Source of the DNA: Rhodococcus sp. NBC_00297
GTDB lineage: Bacteria > Actinomycetota > Actinomycetes > Mycobacteriales > Mycobacteriaceae
DNA length: 64,000 nucleotides
Assembly: GCF_036173065.1 (NCBI RefSeq)
Contig: NZ_CP108041.1
Coordinates: 4,095,001 to 4,159,000 of the forward strand
Direction: 5' to 3'
The notes beneath the pieces are model-generated. The model was not told where the DNA came from, made no database searches, and worked only from the letters and a program-made list of their open reading frames with translations. This document shows, piece by piece, positions 1 to 9,166 of this stretch. Position 1 is the stretch's first letter. The number at the start of each line of letters is the position of its first letter. The translations under genes and the position numbers were made by a program.

Positions 1-2
1 CT

Positions 3-521
3 CCCGTCGCCATCGTGCTGGGCGCTCGGGTCCAGGAGGGCGAACCGTCGTCGTTTCTCGCCGGTCGTCTCGACGCGGCACTCGATCTGGTGCGTCGCGG
101 TACCGTGCGCGCACTTCTGTTGTCGGGCAACGCCGCCGGCACGTCGGGTGACGAGGTGGAGGTGATGACGCGCTACCTGGTGCGCCGCGGCGTCGATCCC
201 GACCGCATCGTGGCCGACCCGTACGGTCTGACGACCCACGACACGTGCCGACGCGCTGTGGCGACGTACGGAGTGTCGACGGCCCTGATCGTCAGTCAGG
301 ACACCCATGCCGCACGTGCGGTGGCCCTGTGCCGAGCTGCTGGGATCGATGCCGGCGGTGTCGTCGCTCCCTGTGACTGTTCCCGGCGCTCGCTGCTGCG
401 GCAGTTCGTACGCGAGATGCTCGCGCGTCCCAAGGCCGTGCTGGACGTGCTCCGCGGCTCCGCGCCCGCGGTGCAGTCGCCACCGACCGACGCGGTGCGC
501 CGCGCCGTCGAGATCGGCTGA
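3..521 (+). CDS. DUF218 / ElyC-SanA-YdcF family protein (5' end outside window)
   Basis: The frame is open to the window edge, and the residues before the first possible start (PVAIVLGARV) are the usual first beta strand of DUF218 proteins, so the gene begins upstream. Family features visible are the G-A-R segment, a LLLSGNAAG strand-loop, an R-Y-L-V-R-R-G-V block and the DTHAARAV region. Members are usually membrane-anchored and have been linked to envelope or vancomycin tolerance; the exact reaction is unknown. The gene ends in the same frame as the carbonic anhydrase remnant that follows it. The family call is fairly sure, the function is not. Confidence 0.75.
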   Translation, partial: PVAIVLGARVQEGEPSSFLAGRLDAALDLVRRGTVRALLLSGNAAGTSGDEVEVMTRYLVRRGVDPDRIVADPYGLTTHDTCRRAVATYGVSTALIVSQDTHAARAVALCRAAGIDAGGVVAPCDCSRRSLLRQFVREMLARPKAVLDVLRGSAPAVQSPPTDAVRRAVEIG

Positions 522-614
522 CCCGAGTCACTCGGATCACCTCGAGCCCCACCCTGTTCGCACCGTCGCACCGCGAGCAGTCGGGAGACCCGAGCGCGAG
601 TGTTCCTGTCGCGA

Positions 615-734
615 TGCTTGCGGCGACAGCTCCGGCGCATCGAGCTCAGTCCGTTCGTCTCGCGGACGACGTCGTTGCGCGGCTTCGTGTTCGACGTGGC
701 GACCGGTGCGCTGCGCGAGGTTCAGCCGGCCTGA
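615..734 (+). pseudogene. C-terminal remnant of a beta-carbonic anhydrase
   Basis: Reading in the frame that stops at 732-734 gives RRIELSPFVSRTTSLRGFV followed by FDVATGALREVQPA. This closely resembles the last ~35 residues of actinobacterial beta-carbonic anhydrases of the M. tuberculosis Rv1284 type, which from memory end RRIEVNPFVTKHTSLRGFV then FDVATGKLNEV. No zinc ligands (C, H, C) and no body of the enzyme precede it: upstream in the same frame is unrelated Arg-rich translation back to the stop of the DUF218 gene. I read it as a 5'-deleted relic, not a working gene. The 5' limit is approximate. Confidence 0.6.
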
Positions 735-747
735 TCGAGCGTGTCGG

Positions 748-1359
748 TCAGCCTGCGCTGCCGCGGCGGGCCTTCTCCAGCGCGGCCAGTGTCGACATGA
801 CGGTGGCGCGCTGACGTTGCAGGTCGCTGAGCCGGGCACGCGCGGGCAGACCCGACGACGCCTCGGCGTCGGCGATGCCGGTCTCGATGGCGGTGAGCTG
901 CTCGAGCAGACCGGTCACGCGATCGGCGAGCACGGCGACGTCCACCGTGCTGACGGCACCCGACGGAGCGGAGGACGACGAGCGGGACGGGGTGGTGCGG
1001 ACGGCGGCGGACGCACCGGCGCGGGCCGAGGCCTTCCGGACGTCGGCGGCCGCGGGACGCTTCGGCAGGCGGACCCGGTCGAGAGCGGCACGCGCACTGC
1101 GAGCCGCGGTGCGGTGCTCGAGCTCCTCGTCGTCGTCGGACGTCACCGCGCCGCCCAGGGGACGCAGGCCGTACATGCCGATGAAGCGACGCGCCGCGTC
1201 GATCGTGTTCTCGTGTTCACGGCACTCACCGCACCGGGGCTCGTCCCGGTAGATCTCGATGTCGGTCCGGCTGCCGCACCACACGCAGCCGCCGGGACTC
1301 CACCGCCGGGTGACGGGGGTGTCGTCCGCAGCGGTGTCGTGGGGTGAGGTGGTGGTCAT
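748..1359 (-). CDS. Hypothetical protein with N-terminal four-cysteine zinc-ribbon-like motif
   Basis: A 203-residue protein. Residues ~20-45 hold CVWC and CGEC pairs about 20 residues apart, suggesting a small zinc ribbon. A Ser/Ala-rich low-complexity middle and a C-terminal predicted coiled coil (leucine-rich, LLEQLTAIETGIADAE and LQRQRATVMSTLAALEK) follow. I do not recognise a named family. The start chosen is the ATG giving MTTTSPHD; no clear Shine-Dalgarno is visible. It is transcribed away from the metallo-hydrolase gene. Nothing in the sequence fixes a function. Confidence 0.6.
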   Translation of the reverse strand: MTTTSPHDTAADDTPVTRRWSPGGCVWCGSRTDIEIYRDEPRCGECREHENTIDAARRFIGMYGLRPLGGAVTSDDDEELEHRTAARSARAALDRVRLPKRPAAADVRKASARAGASAAVRTTPSRSSSSAPSGAVSTVDVAVLADRVTGLLEQLTAIETGIADAEASSGLPARARLSDLQRQRATVMSTLAALEKARRGSAG

Positions 1360-1587
1360 CGTGGAGGAGGCGCCGGAGCCGAGATTTCGATCGTCGATCA
1401 CGTCGAACCAGCGTAGTGCACGACACGAGGCCCGAGAAGCGGGAGCGGCTGTCGCCTCGTGCTTTTCGCGTCGTCGGTGACCAACGTCATGACACACCCG
1501 GCTCCGCTCGGTCGTGTCATCGGCGTGTCGCGTCAGCAGACTCGTCGGTCTTCCCCCGGGGCTCCCGACCGTCCATACTCGGCAGTC

Positions 1588-2355
1588 GTGAGCACACTCG
1601 AAGTCACGACCGTCGCCGACGGCGTGCACGTCGCGTTCGGGCCGGACGTCAACTGGACACTGTTGGTCGACGGCGAGGACGTGACGCTGGTCGACTCGGG
1701 ATATCCGCGGTACGTCGGTGCGGTCGTCGAATCGCTGCGTCGTGTCGGTCGGCGTCCGGAGGACGTGCGGGCGATCCTGCTGACACACGCGCACATCGAC
1801 CACATCGGCGGTGCCGGCCACTTCGCCTCGACCTACGGCACGCCGGTGCTCACCTCGGACACCGAGGCGCGGCATGCCCGACGTGAGTATCTCGAACAGG
1901 CATCGCCGCTCGACGTGGCGCGTAACGTCTGGCGGCGCGGTGCGCTCGCATGGACGGTGCGCATCGCTCGCGCGGGCGGAACCGAATCGGGCGCCGTCGC
2001 CGACGCCGAGGGGTTCGACTCGGTCGTCGGATCCGTGCCGGGTGGGCCGCTGGACCTGCCGGGCGGGCCGGTGCCGCTCGACAGTTCGGGTCACACGTCC
2101 GGTCACACCGGGTATCACGTGCCGGGTGCGGGGGCCGTTCTGTCCGGTGACGCTCTGGTCACCGGCCACGCTCTGAGCGTTCGGACCGGACCGCAGATGC
2201 TGCCGCCCCTGTTCGCGCACGACCGGCCGCGGGAGTTCGACGCGCTCGACGCCTTCGTCGGCCTGGACGCCGACGTCCTGATTCCCGGACACGGGGGAGT
2301 GCATCGCGGGTCCGTCGACGACGCGGTGCGGCGGGTACGGTCCGCACGCGCCTGA
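1588..2355 (+). CDS. Metallo-beta-lactamase fold hydrolase
   Basis: A 255-residue MBL-fold enzyme. The metal motif HAHIDHIGG (HxHxDH) is at about residue 71-79, a further histidine is in the SSGHTSGHTGYH segment, the bridging Asp is in LSGDALV, and the last His is in LIPGHGG near the C-terminus. This is the glyoxalase II/RNase Z-like superfamily; the substrate cannot be told. The GTG at 1588 is chosen because the open frame upstream (from 1459) lacks domain character and because CATACT lies 8 nt before the start, a plausible -10 of a leaderless transcript. Confidence 0.8.
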   Translation: MSTLEVTTVADGVHVAFGPDVNWTLLVDGEDVTLVDSGYPRYVGAVVESLRRVGRRPEDVRAILLTHAHIDHIGGAGHFASTYGTPVLTSDTEARHARREYLEQASPLDVARNVWRRGALAWTVRIARAGGTESGAVADAEGFDSVVGSVPGGPLDLPGGPVPLDSSGHTSGHTGYHVPGAGAVLSGDALVTGHALSVRTGPQMLPPLFAHDRPREFDALDAFVGLDADVLIPGHGGVHRGSVDDAVRRVRSARA

Positions 2356-2367
2356 GTCGACTCCGGG

Positions 2368-2772
2368 TCAGCGGGGTCGCCGAATGCGGATGGGGCCCTT
2401 CGCCGTCGACGGGTCGACCACGTTTCCGCCCTGCGTGATCTCCGCCTCGCCCGCGGCGACGAGACGGCGGGCGGCGCGGCGGACGGGTTCCATCAGGGGG
2501 CGCCAGTCGTCCGGCGCCACGGCGCGAGCCACGTCGGAGGGACAGATCGACGAATCGCGCGAGCGACTGTCGAGCAGCCGCCGGATCGCGTCCTCGAGGC
2601 CGTCGTCGGCTCCCGCGGAGCCCGTGCGTCGGCACGCGTCGCTGCAGTACTTCACCGAGTCCCAGTCGCGTTCCCACTTCTTGCGCCACTCGATCCGTCG
2701 ACCGCAGACGGCGCAGGTCTTGTCCGCCCGAGCCTCGGCCTCGCCGCTCGGCGCCTTCTTCCTGTGTGCCAC
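2368..2772 (-). CDS. DUF2256 and DUF3253 domain protein
   Basis: A 134-residue protein. The N-terminal ~55 residues are DUF2256-like: basic leader, CAVC pair, RIEWRKKWERDW and a YCSDAC pair, so four cysteines for one zinc. Residues ~60-130 match DUF3253, a small winged-helix-like domain (LLDSRSRDSSICPSDVARA, W-R-P-L-M, RLVAAGEAEITQGG). The two domains often occur fused in actinobacteria. Function is unknown; nucleic-acid binding is only an inference from the fold. It is divergent from rarD, with 38 nt between the starts; CACAAT lies 7 nt before the GTG start. Confidence 0.75.
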   Translation of the reverse strand: MAHRKKAPSGEAEARADKTCAVCGRRIEWRKKWERDWDSVKYCSDACRRTGSAGADDGLEDAIRRLLDSRSRDSSICPSDVARAVAPDDWRPLMEPVRRAARRLVAAGEAEITQGGNVVDPSTAKGPIRIRRPR

Positions 2773-2798
2773 CTCGTCGATTGTGCACCGGTCGGGGA

Positions 2799-2804
2799 TA
2801 GCGT
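2799..2804 (+). promoter_or_regulatory. Candidate -10 element of rarD (leaderless)
   Basis: TAGCGT matches the actinobacterial TANNNT -10 pattern and ends 6 nt before the GTG at 2811, so the predicted transcript would begin at or next to the start codon. Confidence 0.45.
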
Positions 2805-2810
2805 GAGCGC

Positions 2811-3779
2811 GTGCGCAGTCTCACGTCCTCTCTCGGCTCCCGGCGCGGTGGAGCTCCCCGGTCGTCCTCCAGCGTCGGCATGGCCAGCGGTGTCGGTGCG
2901 TACGGACTGTGGGGACTGTTCCCGGCCTTCTTCGGCGTGCTGTCCTTCGCCGGACCCGTCGAGGTCCTCGCGCACCGCATCGTGTGGACGTTGGTGCTCA
3001 TGCTCGTCGTCCTGGCGGTGTTGGGACGACTGTCCACGCTGCGCGGTCTCCCGGCGCGCACGTGGGGTGTGGTGGCGTTGTCGTCGGCGTTCATCTCGAT
3101 CAACTGGGGCGTCTACATCTTCGCGGTCTCGCAGGACCGTGTGGTCGAGGCAGCCCTCGGATACTTCGTCAATCCGCTCGTCAGTGTCCTGCTCGGCGTC
3201 GTGGTGTTCCGGGAGCGGTTGGGCCGTGCGCAGATCGCGGCCCTCGCGCTGGCCTTCGTCGCGGTGGTCGTGCTCACCGTCGACTACGGACGGCCTCCCG
3301 TCATCGCCCTCACCCTGGCCTTCTCGTTCGCGCTGTACGGCGTCATGAAGAAGGTGGTCCGGCTCGAACCCACCACGTCGCTGACCGCGGAGGGGCTCGT
3401 GGGGGCGCCGATCGCGATCGGTTACCTGGTGGTGCTGGGCGTCACCGGGGGAGCGAGCGCCCTCTCGCTCGGGGTGCCGCACGCCCTGCTGCTCGTCCTC
3501 GCCGGGCCCGTCACCGCACTGCCGCTGCTGCTGTTCGGGGTCGCCGCGCAGAAGCTGCCGTTGGTCACCCTCGGTCTGCTGCAGTACCTGACACCGGGCC
3601 TGCAGCTCGCGTGGGGAGTGCTGGTGCTGAACGAGGACATGCCCGCGTCGCGGTGGATCGGTTTCGCACTCATCTGGTGCGCGCTGGCGATCTTCACGGT
3701 CGACTCCGTGCGGCGTCTGCGGGCGCATCGCGTGGCGTCGGTGCCGGTCGAGGCGGCGTCCGCGGACGCCCCGCGCTAG
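2811..3779 (+). CDS. rarD: RarD-type EamA family transporter
   Basis: A 322-residue membrane protein with about ten hydrophobic helices in two EamA-type halves. The start of the first helix ([16 protein letters not shown]) and the [26 protein letters not shown] region are hallmarks of the RarD subfamily. RarD proteins are drug/metabolite-type exporters of uncertain substrate. The GTG at 2811 is preceded by a TANNNT box at 6 nt; an internal ATG at 2880 is a weaker alternative. dnaE1 follows 74 nt later on the same strand but has its own promoter-like element. Confidence 0.85.
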   Translation: MRSLTSSLGSRRGGAPRSSSSVGMASGVGAYGLWGLFPAFFGVLSFAGPVEVLAHRIVWTLVLMLVVLAVLGRLSTLRGLPARTWGVVALSSAFISINWGVYIFAVSQDRVVEAALGYFVNPLVSVLLGVVVFRERLGRAQIAALALAFVAVVVLTVDYGRPPVIALTLAFSFALYGVMKKVVRLEPTTSLTAEGLVGAPIAIGYLVVLGVTGGASALSLGVPHALLLVLAGPVTALPLLLFGVAAQKLPLVTLGLLQYLTPGLQLAWGVLVLNEDMPASRWIGFALIWCALAIFTVDSVRRLRAHRVASVPVEAASADAPR

Positions 3780-3840
3780 TCCTCATCCGTCACAGTCGTC
3801 ACACGCCACGTGTGCGGAGAATGTTGTCGGCCCGACGACC

Positions 3841-3846
3841 TAGAGT
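3841..3846 (+). promoter_or_regulatory. Candidate -10 element of dnaE1 (leaderless)
   Basis: TAGAGT fits TANNNT and lies 7 nt before the GTG at 3854; no Shine-Dalgarno is present between them. Confidence 0.45.
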
Positions 3847-3853
3847 GGCTCCC

Positions 3854-6800
3854 GTGTCGGACTTCGTTCATCTCCACAATCACACCGAGTACTCCATGCT
3901 GGACGGGGCGGCGAAGATCGCGCCGATGTTCGCGGAGGCCCAGCGCCTGGGGATGAGCGCGGTCGGGATGACCGACCACGGCAACATGTACGGGGCCAGT
4001 GAGTTCTACAACGAGGCCAAGAAGGCCGGGGTCAAGCCCATCATCGGGATCGAGGCCTACATCGCCCCGGAGTCCCGTTTCAACAAGAAGCGCGTGCTGT
4101 GGGGAGACCGCAGCCAGAAGTCGGACGACGTCTCGGGCAGCGGCGCGTACACGCACATGACGATGGTGGCGGAGAACGCGACGGGTCTGCGCAACCTGTT
4201 CAAGCTGTCGTCCCTCGCGTCCACCGAGGGGCAGCTGGGCAAGTGGGCGCGCATGGACGAGGAGATCATCGCCAACCACGCCGAGGGCATCATCGCCACC
4301 ACCGGCTGCCCGTCCGGCGAGATCCAGACCCGGCTTCGTCTGGGCCACGAGCGTGAGGCGCTCGAGGCGGCGGCCAAGTGGCAGGAGATCTGGGGCCCCG
4401 ACAACTTCTTCCTCGAACTGATGGACCACGGTCTGTCGATCGAGCGGAGGGTGCGAGAAGGACTGCTGAGCATCGGGGAGCAGCTCGGCATCCCCCCGCT
4501 CGCGACCAACGACTGCCACTACGTCACCAAGGACGCGTCGGTCAATCACGAAGCGCTGCTGTGCATCCAGACCGGTAAGACGCTGAGCGATCCCACCCGG
4601 TTCAAGTTCGACGGCGACGGCTACTACCTCAAGTCCGCGGAGGAGATGCGCGCCCTCTGGGACGACGAGGTGCCCGGCGCGTGCGACTCCACGTTGCTCA
4701 TCGCCGAACGCGTCCAGTCCTACGACGAGGTGTGGGAGCACCGCGACCGGATGCCGGTGTTCCCGGTGCCGGAGGGCTACACGCAGGGCACCTGGCTCCG
4801 CAAGGAGGTCATGGACGGCCTGCACCGCCGCTTCCCCGATGGTCCGACGGAGGAGTACCTCTCCCGTGCGGACTACGAGATCAGCGTCATCCTCGAGATG
4901 GGCTTCCCCGCCTACTTCCTCGTCGTCGGTGACCTCATCAACCACGCCAAGGAGGTCGGCATCCGCGTCGGCCCCGGTCGAGGTTCGGCGGCCGGGTCGC
5001 TCGTCGCCTACGCGATGGGGATCACCAACATCGACCCGCTCCCGCACGGTCTGCTGTTCGAGCGGTTCCTCAATCCCGAGCGCGTCTCCATGCCCGACAT
5101 CGACATCGACTTCGACGATCGCCGACGCGGCGAGATGGTGCGCTACGCCACCGAGAAGTGGGGCAGTGATCGTGTCGCGCAGGTGATCACGTTCGGCACC
5201 ATCAAGACGAAGGCCGCCATCAAGGACTCGGCCCGCGTGCAGTTCGGGCAGCCGGGCTTCGCCATCGCCGACCAGATCACCAAGGCACTGCCCCCGCCCG
5301 TGATGGCGAAGGACATCTCGGTCGCGGGTATCACCGATCCGACGCACGAGCGGTACAAGGAGGCCACCGAGGTCCGCTCGCTGATCGACTCGAACCCCGA
5401 CGTCGCGAAGATCTACCAGACGGCCAAGGGTCTCGAGGGGCTGATCCGCAACGCCGGCGTCCACGCCTGCGCGGTCATCATGTCCTCGGAGCCGCTGACC
5501 GACGCCATCCCGGTGTGGAAGCGTCCGCAGGACGGCGCCATCATCACCGGCTGGGACTACCCGTCCTGCGAGGCCATCGGCCTGCTGAAGATGGACTTCC
5601 TGGGGCTGCGCAACCTCACGGTCATCGGTGACGCCATCGACAACATCAAGGCCAATCGCGGCATCGACATCGACCTCGACGCCCTGCCTCTCGATGATCC
5701 GGCGACGTTCGAACTGCTCTCGCGCGGAGACACTCTCGGCGTGTTCCAGCTCGACGGCAGCGCGATGCGGGACCTGCTGCGCAAGATGCAGCCCACCGGA
5801 TTCGAGGACATCGTCGCCGTCCTGGCGCTCTACCGGCCCGGTCCGATGGGCATGAACTCGCACAACGACTACGCCGATCGCAAGAACGGTCGTCAAGAGG
5901 TCAAGCCGATTCACGCGGAACTCGAGGAACCGCTGAAGGTCATCCTCGGCGAGACGTACGGCCTGGTGGTCTATCAGGAGCAGATCATGCAGCTGGCGCA
6001 GAAGGTCGCCGGCTACTCGCTCGGCCAGGCCGACCTGCTGCGGCGCGCCATGGGAAAGAAGAAGCTGTCCGAGCTGGAGAAGGCGTACGCCGGTTTCCGC
6101 CAGGGCATGCTGGACAACGATTTCTCCGAGGCCGCCATCAAGGCGCTCTGGGACACCGTGCTCCCGTTCGCCGGCTACGCGTTCAACAAGTCGCACTCGG
6201 CGGGGTACGGGCTGGTGTCCTACTGGACGGCGTATCTCAAGGCCAACTACCCGGCCGAGTACATGGCCGGACTGCTCACCAGTGTCGGCGACGACAAGGA
6301 CAAGGCGGCGATCTATCTCGCCGACTGCAGACGGCTCGGCATCACCGTGCTGCCGCCGGACGTCAACGAGTCCGAGCTCAACTTCGCCTCGGTGGGCGAG
6401 GACATCCGCTTCGGTATGGGCGCGGTGCGCAACGTGGGCGCCAACGTCGTGGCGTCCATCATCTCGGCGCGCAAGGAGAAGGGGAAGTTCACCGACTTCT
6501 CCGACTACCTGGCCAAGATCGATGCGACTGCCTGCAACAAGAAGGTCACCGAGTCTCTCGTCAAGGCCGGTGGTTTCGATTCGCTGGACCATCCACGCAA
6601 GGGTTTGATGCTGATCCACGCCGACGCGATCGACTCGGTGCTGGGCACCAAGAAGGCGGAGGCCATCGGCCAGTTCGACCTGTTCGGCGGCGTCGACGCC
6701 GACGAGTCCATCACCTCCGTCTTCAACGTGAAGATCCCGCCCGAGGAGTGGGACAGCAAGCACCGTCTCGCTTTGGAGCGGGAGATGTTGGGGCTGTATG

Positions 6801-7387
6801 TGTCCGGCCATCCGCTGAACGGAGTCGAGCACGTGCTCGCGGCTCAGTCGGACACCGCCATTCCCACGATCCTCGAGGGCAGTCTGAAGGACGGCACGCA
6901 GGTCACGGTGGGCGGCATTCTGGCGTCGGTCAACCGACGGGTGAACAAGAACGGTCTGACCTGGGCGTCCGCCCAGCTCGAGGATCTCACCGGCGGTATC
7001 GAGGTGCTGTTCTTCCCGCAGGCGTACTCCGTGTTCGGTGCGGACGTCGCCGAGGACGCCGTGGTGCTGGTGAAGGCCAGGGTGTCGGCTCGGGACGATC
7101 GGATCTCGCTCATCGCGAACGACATCGCGGTTCCCGATCTGTCGTCCGTCGGTGTCGCCAAGCCCGTCGCCGTCAGCTTGCCGACGCGTCAGTGCACCGC
7201 GGACAAGGTCGGGGCGCTCAAGCGGGTGCTGGCCAGCCATCCCGGCACCACCGACGTGCACCTGCGCCTCATCAGTGGCGACCGGGTCACCATGCTCAAG
7301 GTGGACGAGAAGCTGCGCGTCACACCGTCATCGGCGCTGATGGGCGATCTCAAGGCGCTGCTCGGACCCGGCTGCCTCACCGTCTGA
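3854..7387 (+). CDS. dnaE1: DNA polymerase III alpha subunit (replicative polymerase)
   Basis: A 1177-residue catalytic subunit of the chromosomal replicase. The N-terminal PHP domain starts at once ([15 protein letters not shown], then MTDHGNMYG) and keeps the metal-binding residues that in actinobacteria give the 3'-5' proofreading exonuclease. The polymerase active site aspartates are in PDIDIDFDD near residue 415, and the fingers and tandem helix-hairpin-helix region follows. An OB-fold nucleic-acid-binding domain ([13 protein letters not shown] ... GGIEVLFFP) is near residue 1015-1060. Length is normal for DnaE1. The GTG giving VSDFVHLH is chosen since it begins exactly at the PHP domain. 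The last codons (GCLTV stop) are the first copy of an 18-bp tandem repeat. Confidence 0.97.
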   Translation: MSDFVHLHNHTEYSMLDGAAKIAPMFAEAQRLGMSAVGMTDHGNMYGASEFYNEAKKAGVKPIIGIEAYIAPESRFNKKRVLWGDRSQKSDDVSGSGAYTHMTMVAENATGLRNLFKLSSLASTEGQLGKWARMDEEIIANHAEGIIATTGCPSGEIQTRLRLGHEREALEAAAKWQEIWGPDNFFLELMDHGLSIERRVREGLLSIGEQLGIPPLATNDCHYVTKDASVNHEALLCIQTGKTLSDPTRFKFDGDGYYLKSAEEMRALWDDEVPGACDSTLLIAERVQSYDEVWEHRDRMPVFPVPEGYTQGTWLRKEVMDGLHRRFPDGPTEEYLSRADYEISVILEMGFPAYFLVVGDLINHAKEVGIRVGPGRGSAAGSLVAYAMGITNIDPLPHGLLFERFLNPERVSMPDIDIDFDDRRRGEMVRYATEKWGSDRVAQVITFGTIKTKAAIKDSARVQFGQPGFAIADQITKALPPPVMAKDISVAGITDPTHERYKEATEVRSLIDSNPDVAKIYQTAKGLEGLIRNAGVHACAVIMSSEPLTDAIPVWKRPQDGAIITGWDYPSCEAIGLLKMDFLGLRNLTVIGDAIDNIKANRGIDIDLDALPLDDPATFELLSRGDTLGVFQLDGSAMRDLLRKMQPTGFEDIVAVLALYRPGPMGMNSHNDYADRKNGRQEVKPIHAELEEPLKVILGETYGLVVYQEQIMQLAQKVAGYSLGQADLLRRAMGKKKLSELEKAYAGFRQGMLDNDFSEAAIKALWDTVLPFAGYAFNKSHSAGYGLVSYWTAYLKANYPAEYMAGLLTSVGDDKDKAAIYLADCRRLGITVLPPDVNESELNFASVGEDIRFGMGAVRNVGANVVASIISARKEKGKFTDFSDYLAKIDATACNKKVTESLVKAGGFDSLDHPRKGLMLIHADAIDSVLGTKKAEAIGQFDLFGGVDADESITSVFNVKIPPEEWDSKHRLALEREMLGLYVSGHPLNGVEHVLAAQSDTAIPTILEGSLKDGTQVTVGGILASVNRRVNKNGLTWASAQLEDLTGGIEVLFFPQAYSVFGADVAEDAVVLVKARVSARDDRISLIANDIAVPDLSSVGVAKPVAVSLPTRQCTADKVGALKRVLASHPGTTDVHLRLISGDRVTMLKVDEKLRVTPSSALMGDLKALLGPGCLTV

Positions 7388-7424
7388 CGCTGCCTCACCG
7401 TCTGACGCTGCCTCACCGTCTGAC
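7371..7424. repeat. Three perfect 18-bp tandem repeats across two convergent gene ends
   Basis: The unit GCTGCCTCACCGTCTGAC occurs three times head to tail at 7371-7388, 7389-7406 and 7407-7424. The first copy codes for the last residues and stop of dnaE1, and the third contains the stop codon of the minus-strand GGCT-like gene. Each copy carries a possible stop in both directions. Confidence 0.95.
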
Positions 7425-8030
7425 GACGGCCGACCGCTCGACGGCTGCCGCGAGGTAGGCATCGGGATCGACGCCGAACGGGTTGTCCCGCAAGCCCTCC
7501 GCGATGACGTCGCGGTAGCGGTCGGCCGGCACTCCGCGTTCTCGCACGTGGCTCGACGTCAGAGTCATCGCCGGGACGCCGTCGATGTCGTCCAGGCGCA
7601 GCGCCGCGTCGTACTTGCCGCGGCGCGGCTCGGGCGACACCTCGACCGGCAGCAGCGCCCACGCTCCCGGCCGTGTCGGTAGGGACGCGCGGACGTCGAG
7701 TGTCTGCTCCGTCTGCGCGTTCTCCACCGTCGAGATGTGGTCGAGGGCGGCCCAGTCGAGCAGGTAGGCGCGGGCGATGCTGTCGGAGTCGGGGGAGGGT
7801 GTGAGCGAGAGGAACGCGGACGCTCCGGTCCACCGGGCCGAGACGCCGGCGAAGTACACCGCATGCGGCACGGTGATCCACCGGTGTTCGCGAGGAAGCG
7901 AGAGTGTCCGCGGGGCGGCGTGCGCACCGAATCTGCTGTCGGCCGCGGAGCCGCCCCAGTAGGCGTCGAGGCGTGCGGGCAGGGTGTTCGAGCCGTAGCC
8001 GACGTACCAGACGAGTTCGTGACTGTTCAC
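7413..8030 (-). CDS. Gamma-glutamylcyclotransferase-like (GGCT-fold) protein
   Basis: A 205-residue protein beginning VNSHELVWYVGYGSNTL; the YGSN signature just after the start is typical of the GGCT/AIG2 fold, where it binds the gamma-glutamyl or pyrrolidone part of the substrate. The C-terminal half is less typical. Substrate unknown. The GTG at 8030 is chosen because it places YGSN near the N-terminus, and TACCGT lies 8 nt upstream as a -10 candidate. The stop codon lies inside an 18-bp tandem repeat shared with the end of dnaE1. Confidence 0.65.
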   Translation of the reverse strand: MNSHELVWYVGYGSNTLPARLDAYWGGSAADSRFGAHAAPRTLSLPREHRWITVPHAVYFAGVSARWTGASAFLSLTPSPDSDSIARAYLLDWAALDHISTVENAQTEQTLDVRASLPTRPGAWALLPVEVSPEPRRGKYDAALRLDDIDGVPAMTLTSSHVRERGVPADRYRDVIAEGLRDNPFGVDPDAYLAAAVERSAVVRR

Positions 8031-8037
8031 AGGGACG

Positions 8038-8049
8038 GACGGTACCGTC
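8038..8049. promoter_or_regulatory. 12-bp perfect palindrome in a divergent promoter
   Basis: GACGGTACCGTC is a perfect palindrome between the GGCT-like gene and the 34-residue gene. It overlaps the candidate -10 (TACCGT, minus strand) of the former, so it could be an operator. No regulator is encoded next to it. Confidence 0.35.
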
Positions 8050-8087
8050 GGATCGTCACGTCGAACTCGACCGAGAGGGATGATCCC

Positions 8088-8192
8088 ATGATCACGAACT
8101 TCATCAACGCCGTGCTCGAACTCGTCGGTGGCATCGCCGCCGGAAGCAGCGGTCTCTACCTGGCCCCCGGTGTCCTGCCGTTCGGTTCCTGA
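8088..8192 (+). CDS. Small hydrophobic 34-residue protein
   Basis: ATG at 8088 opens a 34-codon frame, MITNFINAVLELVGGIAAGS then SGLYLAPGVLPFGS, ending at 8192. A purine-rich GAGAGGGA lies about 7 nt before the ATG, a credible Shine-Dalgarno. A perfect 15-bp stem-loop follows 24 nt after the stop. The peptide has one hydrophobic stretch, Gly/Ala-rich, that could insert in a membrane. I do not recognise it. RBS plus terminator make a real transcription unit likely, but function is unknown. Confidence 0.5.
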   Translation: MITNFINAVLELVGGIAAGSSGLYLAPGVLPFGS

Positions 8193-8216
8193 CATACGGC
8201 CGGACCACACGAACGC

Positions 8217-8251
8217 CGACGGGGCGCCCACGTGGAGTGGGCGCCCCGTCG
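8217..8251. terminator. Bidirectional stem-loop terminator
   Basis: Perfect 15-bp stem (8217-8231 pairs with 8237-8251) with a 5-nt GTGGA loop, lying between the end of the 34-residue gene and the end of the convergent membrane protein gene. Confidence 0.8.
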
Positions 8252-8265
8252 GTGTCTGTCCGTGA

Positions 8266-8505
8266 TCAGTGTCGGGTGCGGAACCGCTCGGTCGCGCCGA
8301 GGGCCCACCACAGCGTCACGCCGACAGCGGCGGAGGTGAGGACTGCCGTCTGCATGCTGACTGTCAGTGCGAGAGCGGCGAAGAGGATGACGGCGACCAT
8401 GATGCTCTCGAGCTTGTAGAGCGGCCAGTCGGTGCCGGCCACGTCCACGGTACGAACGCTCGTCGAGTGCCGCGGGCGTGTGAACTGCAGGTCGACCGTG
8501 GTCAT
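8266..8505 (-). CDS. Small two-helix membrane protein, unknown
   Basis: A 79-residue protein starting MTTVDLQFTRPR, with GGGAGG placed 7 nt upstream on the minus strand; this good RBS decides for this ATG over one 18 nt upstream. The N-terminal ~35 residues are polar. Two hydrophobic segments follow (SIMVAVILFAALALTVSM and TSAAVGVTLWWALGA), then a short basic tail. No family recognised. It converges on the 34-residue gene across a strong terminator. Confidence 0.7.
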   Translation of the reverse strand: MTTVDLQFTRPRHSTSVRTVDVAGTDWPLYKLESIMVAVILFAALALTVSMQTAVLTSAAVGVTLWWALGATERFRTRH

Positions 8506-8646
8506 ATTCGCCTCCCGAACCATTCGTGTTCCGTGTGCCGTGCGTTGGTCCCCAGGCTACACGTACATGGAAGTTAGGGCGACCGAAACCTCCTGATCAC
8601 CCTGCGGATGGTTGCCGGAGACCGCCGAGGTGTGTGTACTGGGATC

Positions 8647-9081
8647 ATGCCGCTGCACGGAGAGTACGAGCCGAGTCCGTCCACCTGGGCCGCCGATCAG
8701 GCCGACCTGTACGAGAGCTCGGGAGGGACCGAGGGCACCGAGATGCGGGGGATGCCCGTCATCCTCCTCACGACCATCGGGAACAAGACGGGCAAGCTCC
8801 GTCGGACCCCTCTGATGCGCGTGGAGCACGACGGTGCGTACGCCGCCGTCGCGTCGCTCGGCGGCGCGCCGAAACACCCCGTCTGGTACTTCAACGTGCT
8901 CGCGAACCCCCACGTCGAACTGCGGGACAAGACCGAGAAGTGGGACATGGTCGCGCGCGAGGTCCACGGCGAGGAGAAGGCGCAGTGGTGGGAGCGCGCG
9001 GTCGCGGCCTACCCCGACTACGCGGACTACCAGAAGAAGACCGACCGCGAGATCCCTGTCTTCGTGCTCGAGCGGGCCTGA
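8647..9081 (+). CDS. DDN-like (F420-type) nitroreductase family protein
   Basis: A 144-residue protein of the deazaflavin-dependent nitroreductase family, a split beta-barrel fold common in mycobacteria and rhodococci. The conserved core reads [20 protein letters not shown], then YAAVASLGG, a [14 protein letters not shown] segment, and [22 protein letters not shown] at the end, all normal for the family. Members use cofactor F420 to reduce quinones or nitro compounds; which substrate is served here is unknown. The ATG giving [10 protein letters not shown] is chosen because it matches the usual short leader. It is followed by ilvA on the same strand after 85 nt. Confidence 0.85.
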   Translation: MPLHGEYEPSPSTWAADQADLYESSGGTEGTEMRGMPVILLTTIGNKTGKLRRTPLMRVEHDGAYAAVASLGGAPKHPVWYFNVLANPHVELRDKTEKWDMVAREVHGEEKAQWWERAVAAYPDYADYQKKTDREIPVFVLERA

Positions 9082-9166
9082 GCGCAGATTCGTCACCCCC
9101 GCAGGCGGCCGCTCCGCAGGTGAGGGTGGGTCGGTGGTCGTCGCACCACCGTGGCAGCATGTCCGT

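Noticed and set aside
1360..1587. N-terminal extension of either neighbouring gene or another relic
   Set aside because: Frames here read as low-complexity Arg/Ser sequence without domain similarity that I can recognise.
3776..7261. 1161-codon open frame on the minus strand across dnaE1
   Set aside because: It is antisense to a perfectly conserved DnaE1; long stop-free antisense frames are common in such GC-rich genes and the translation has no domain features.
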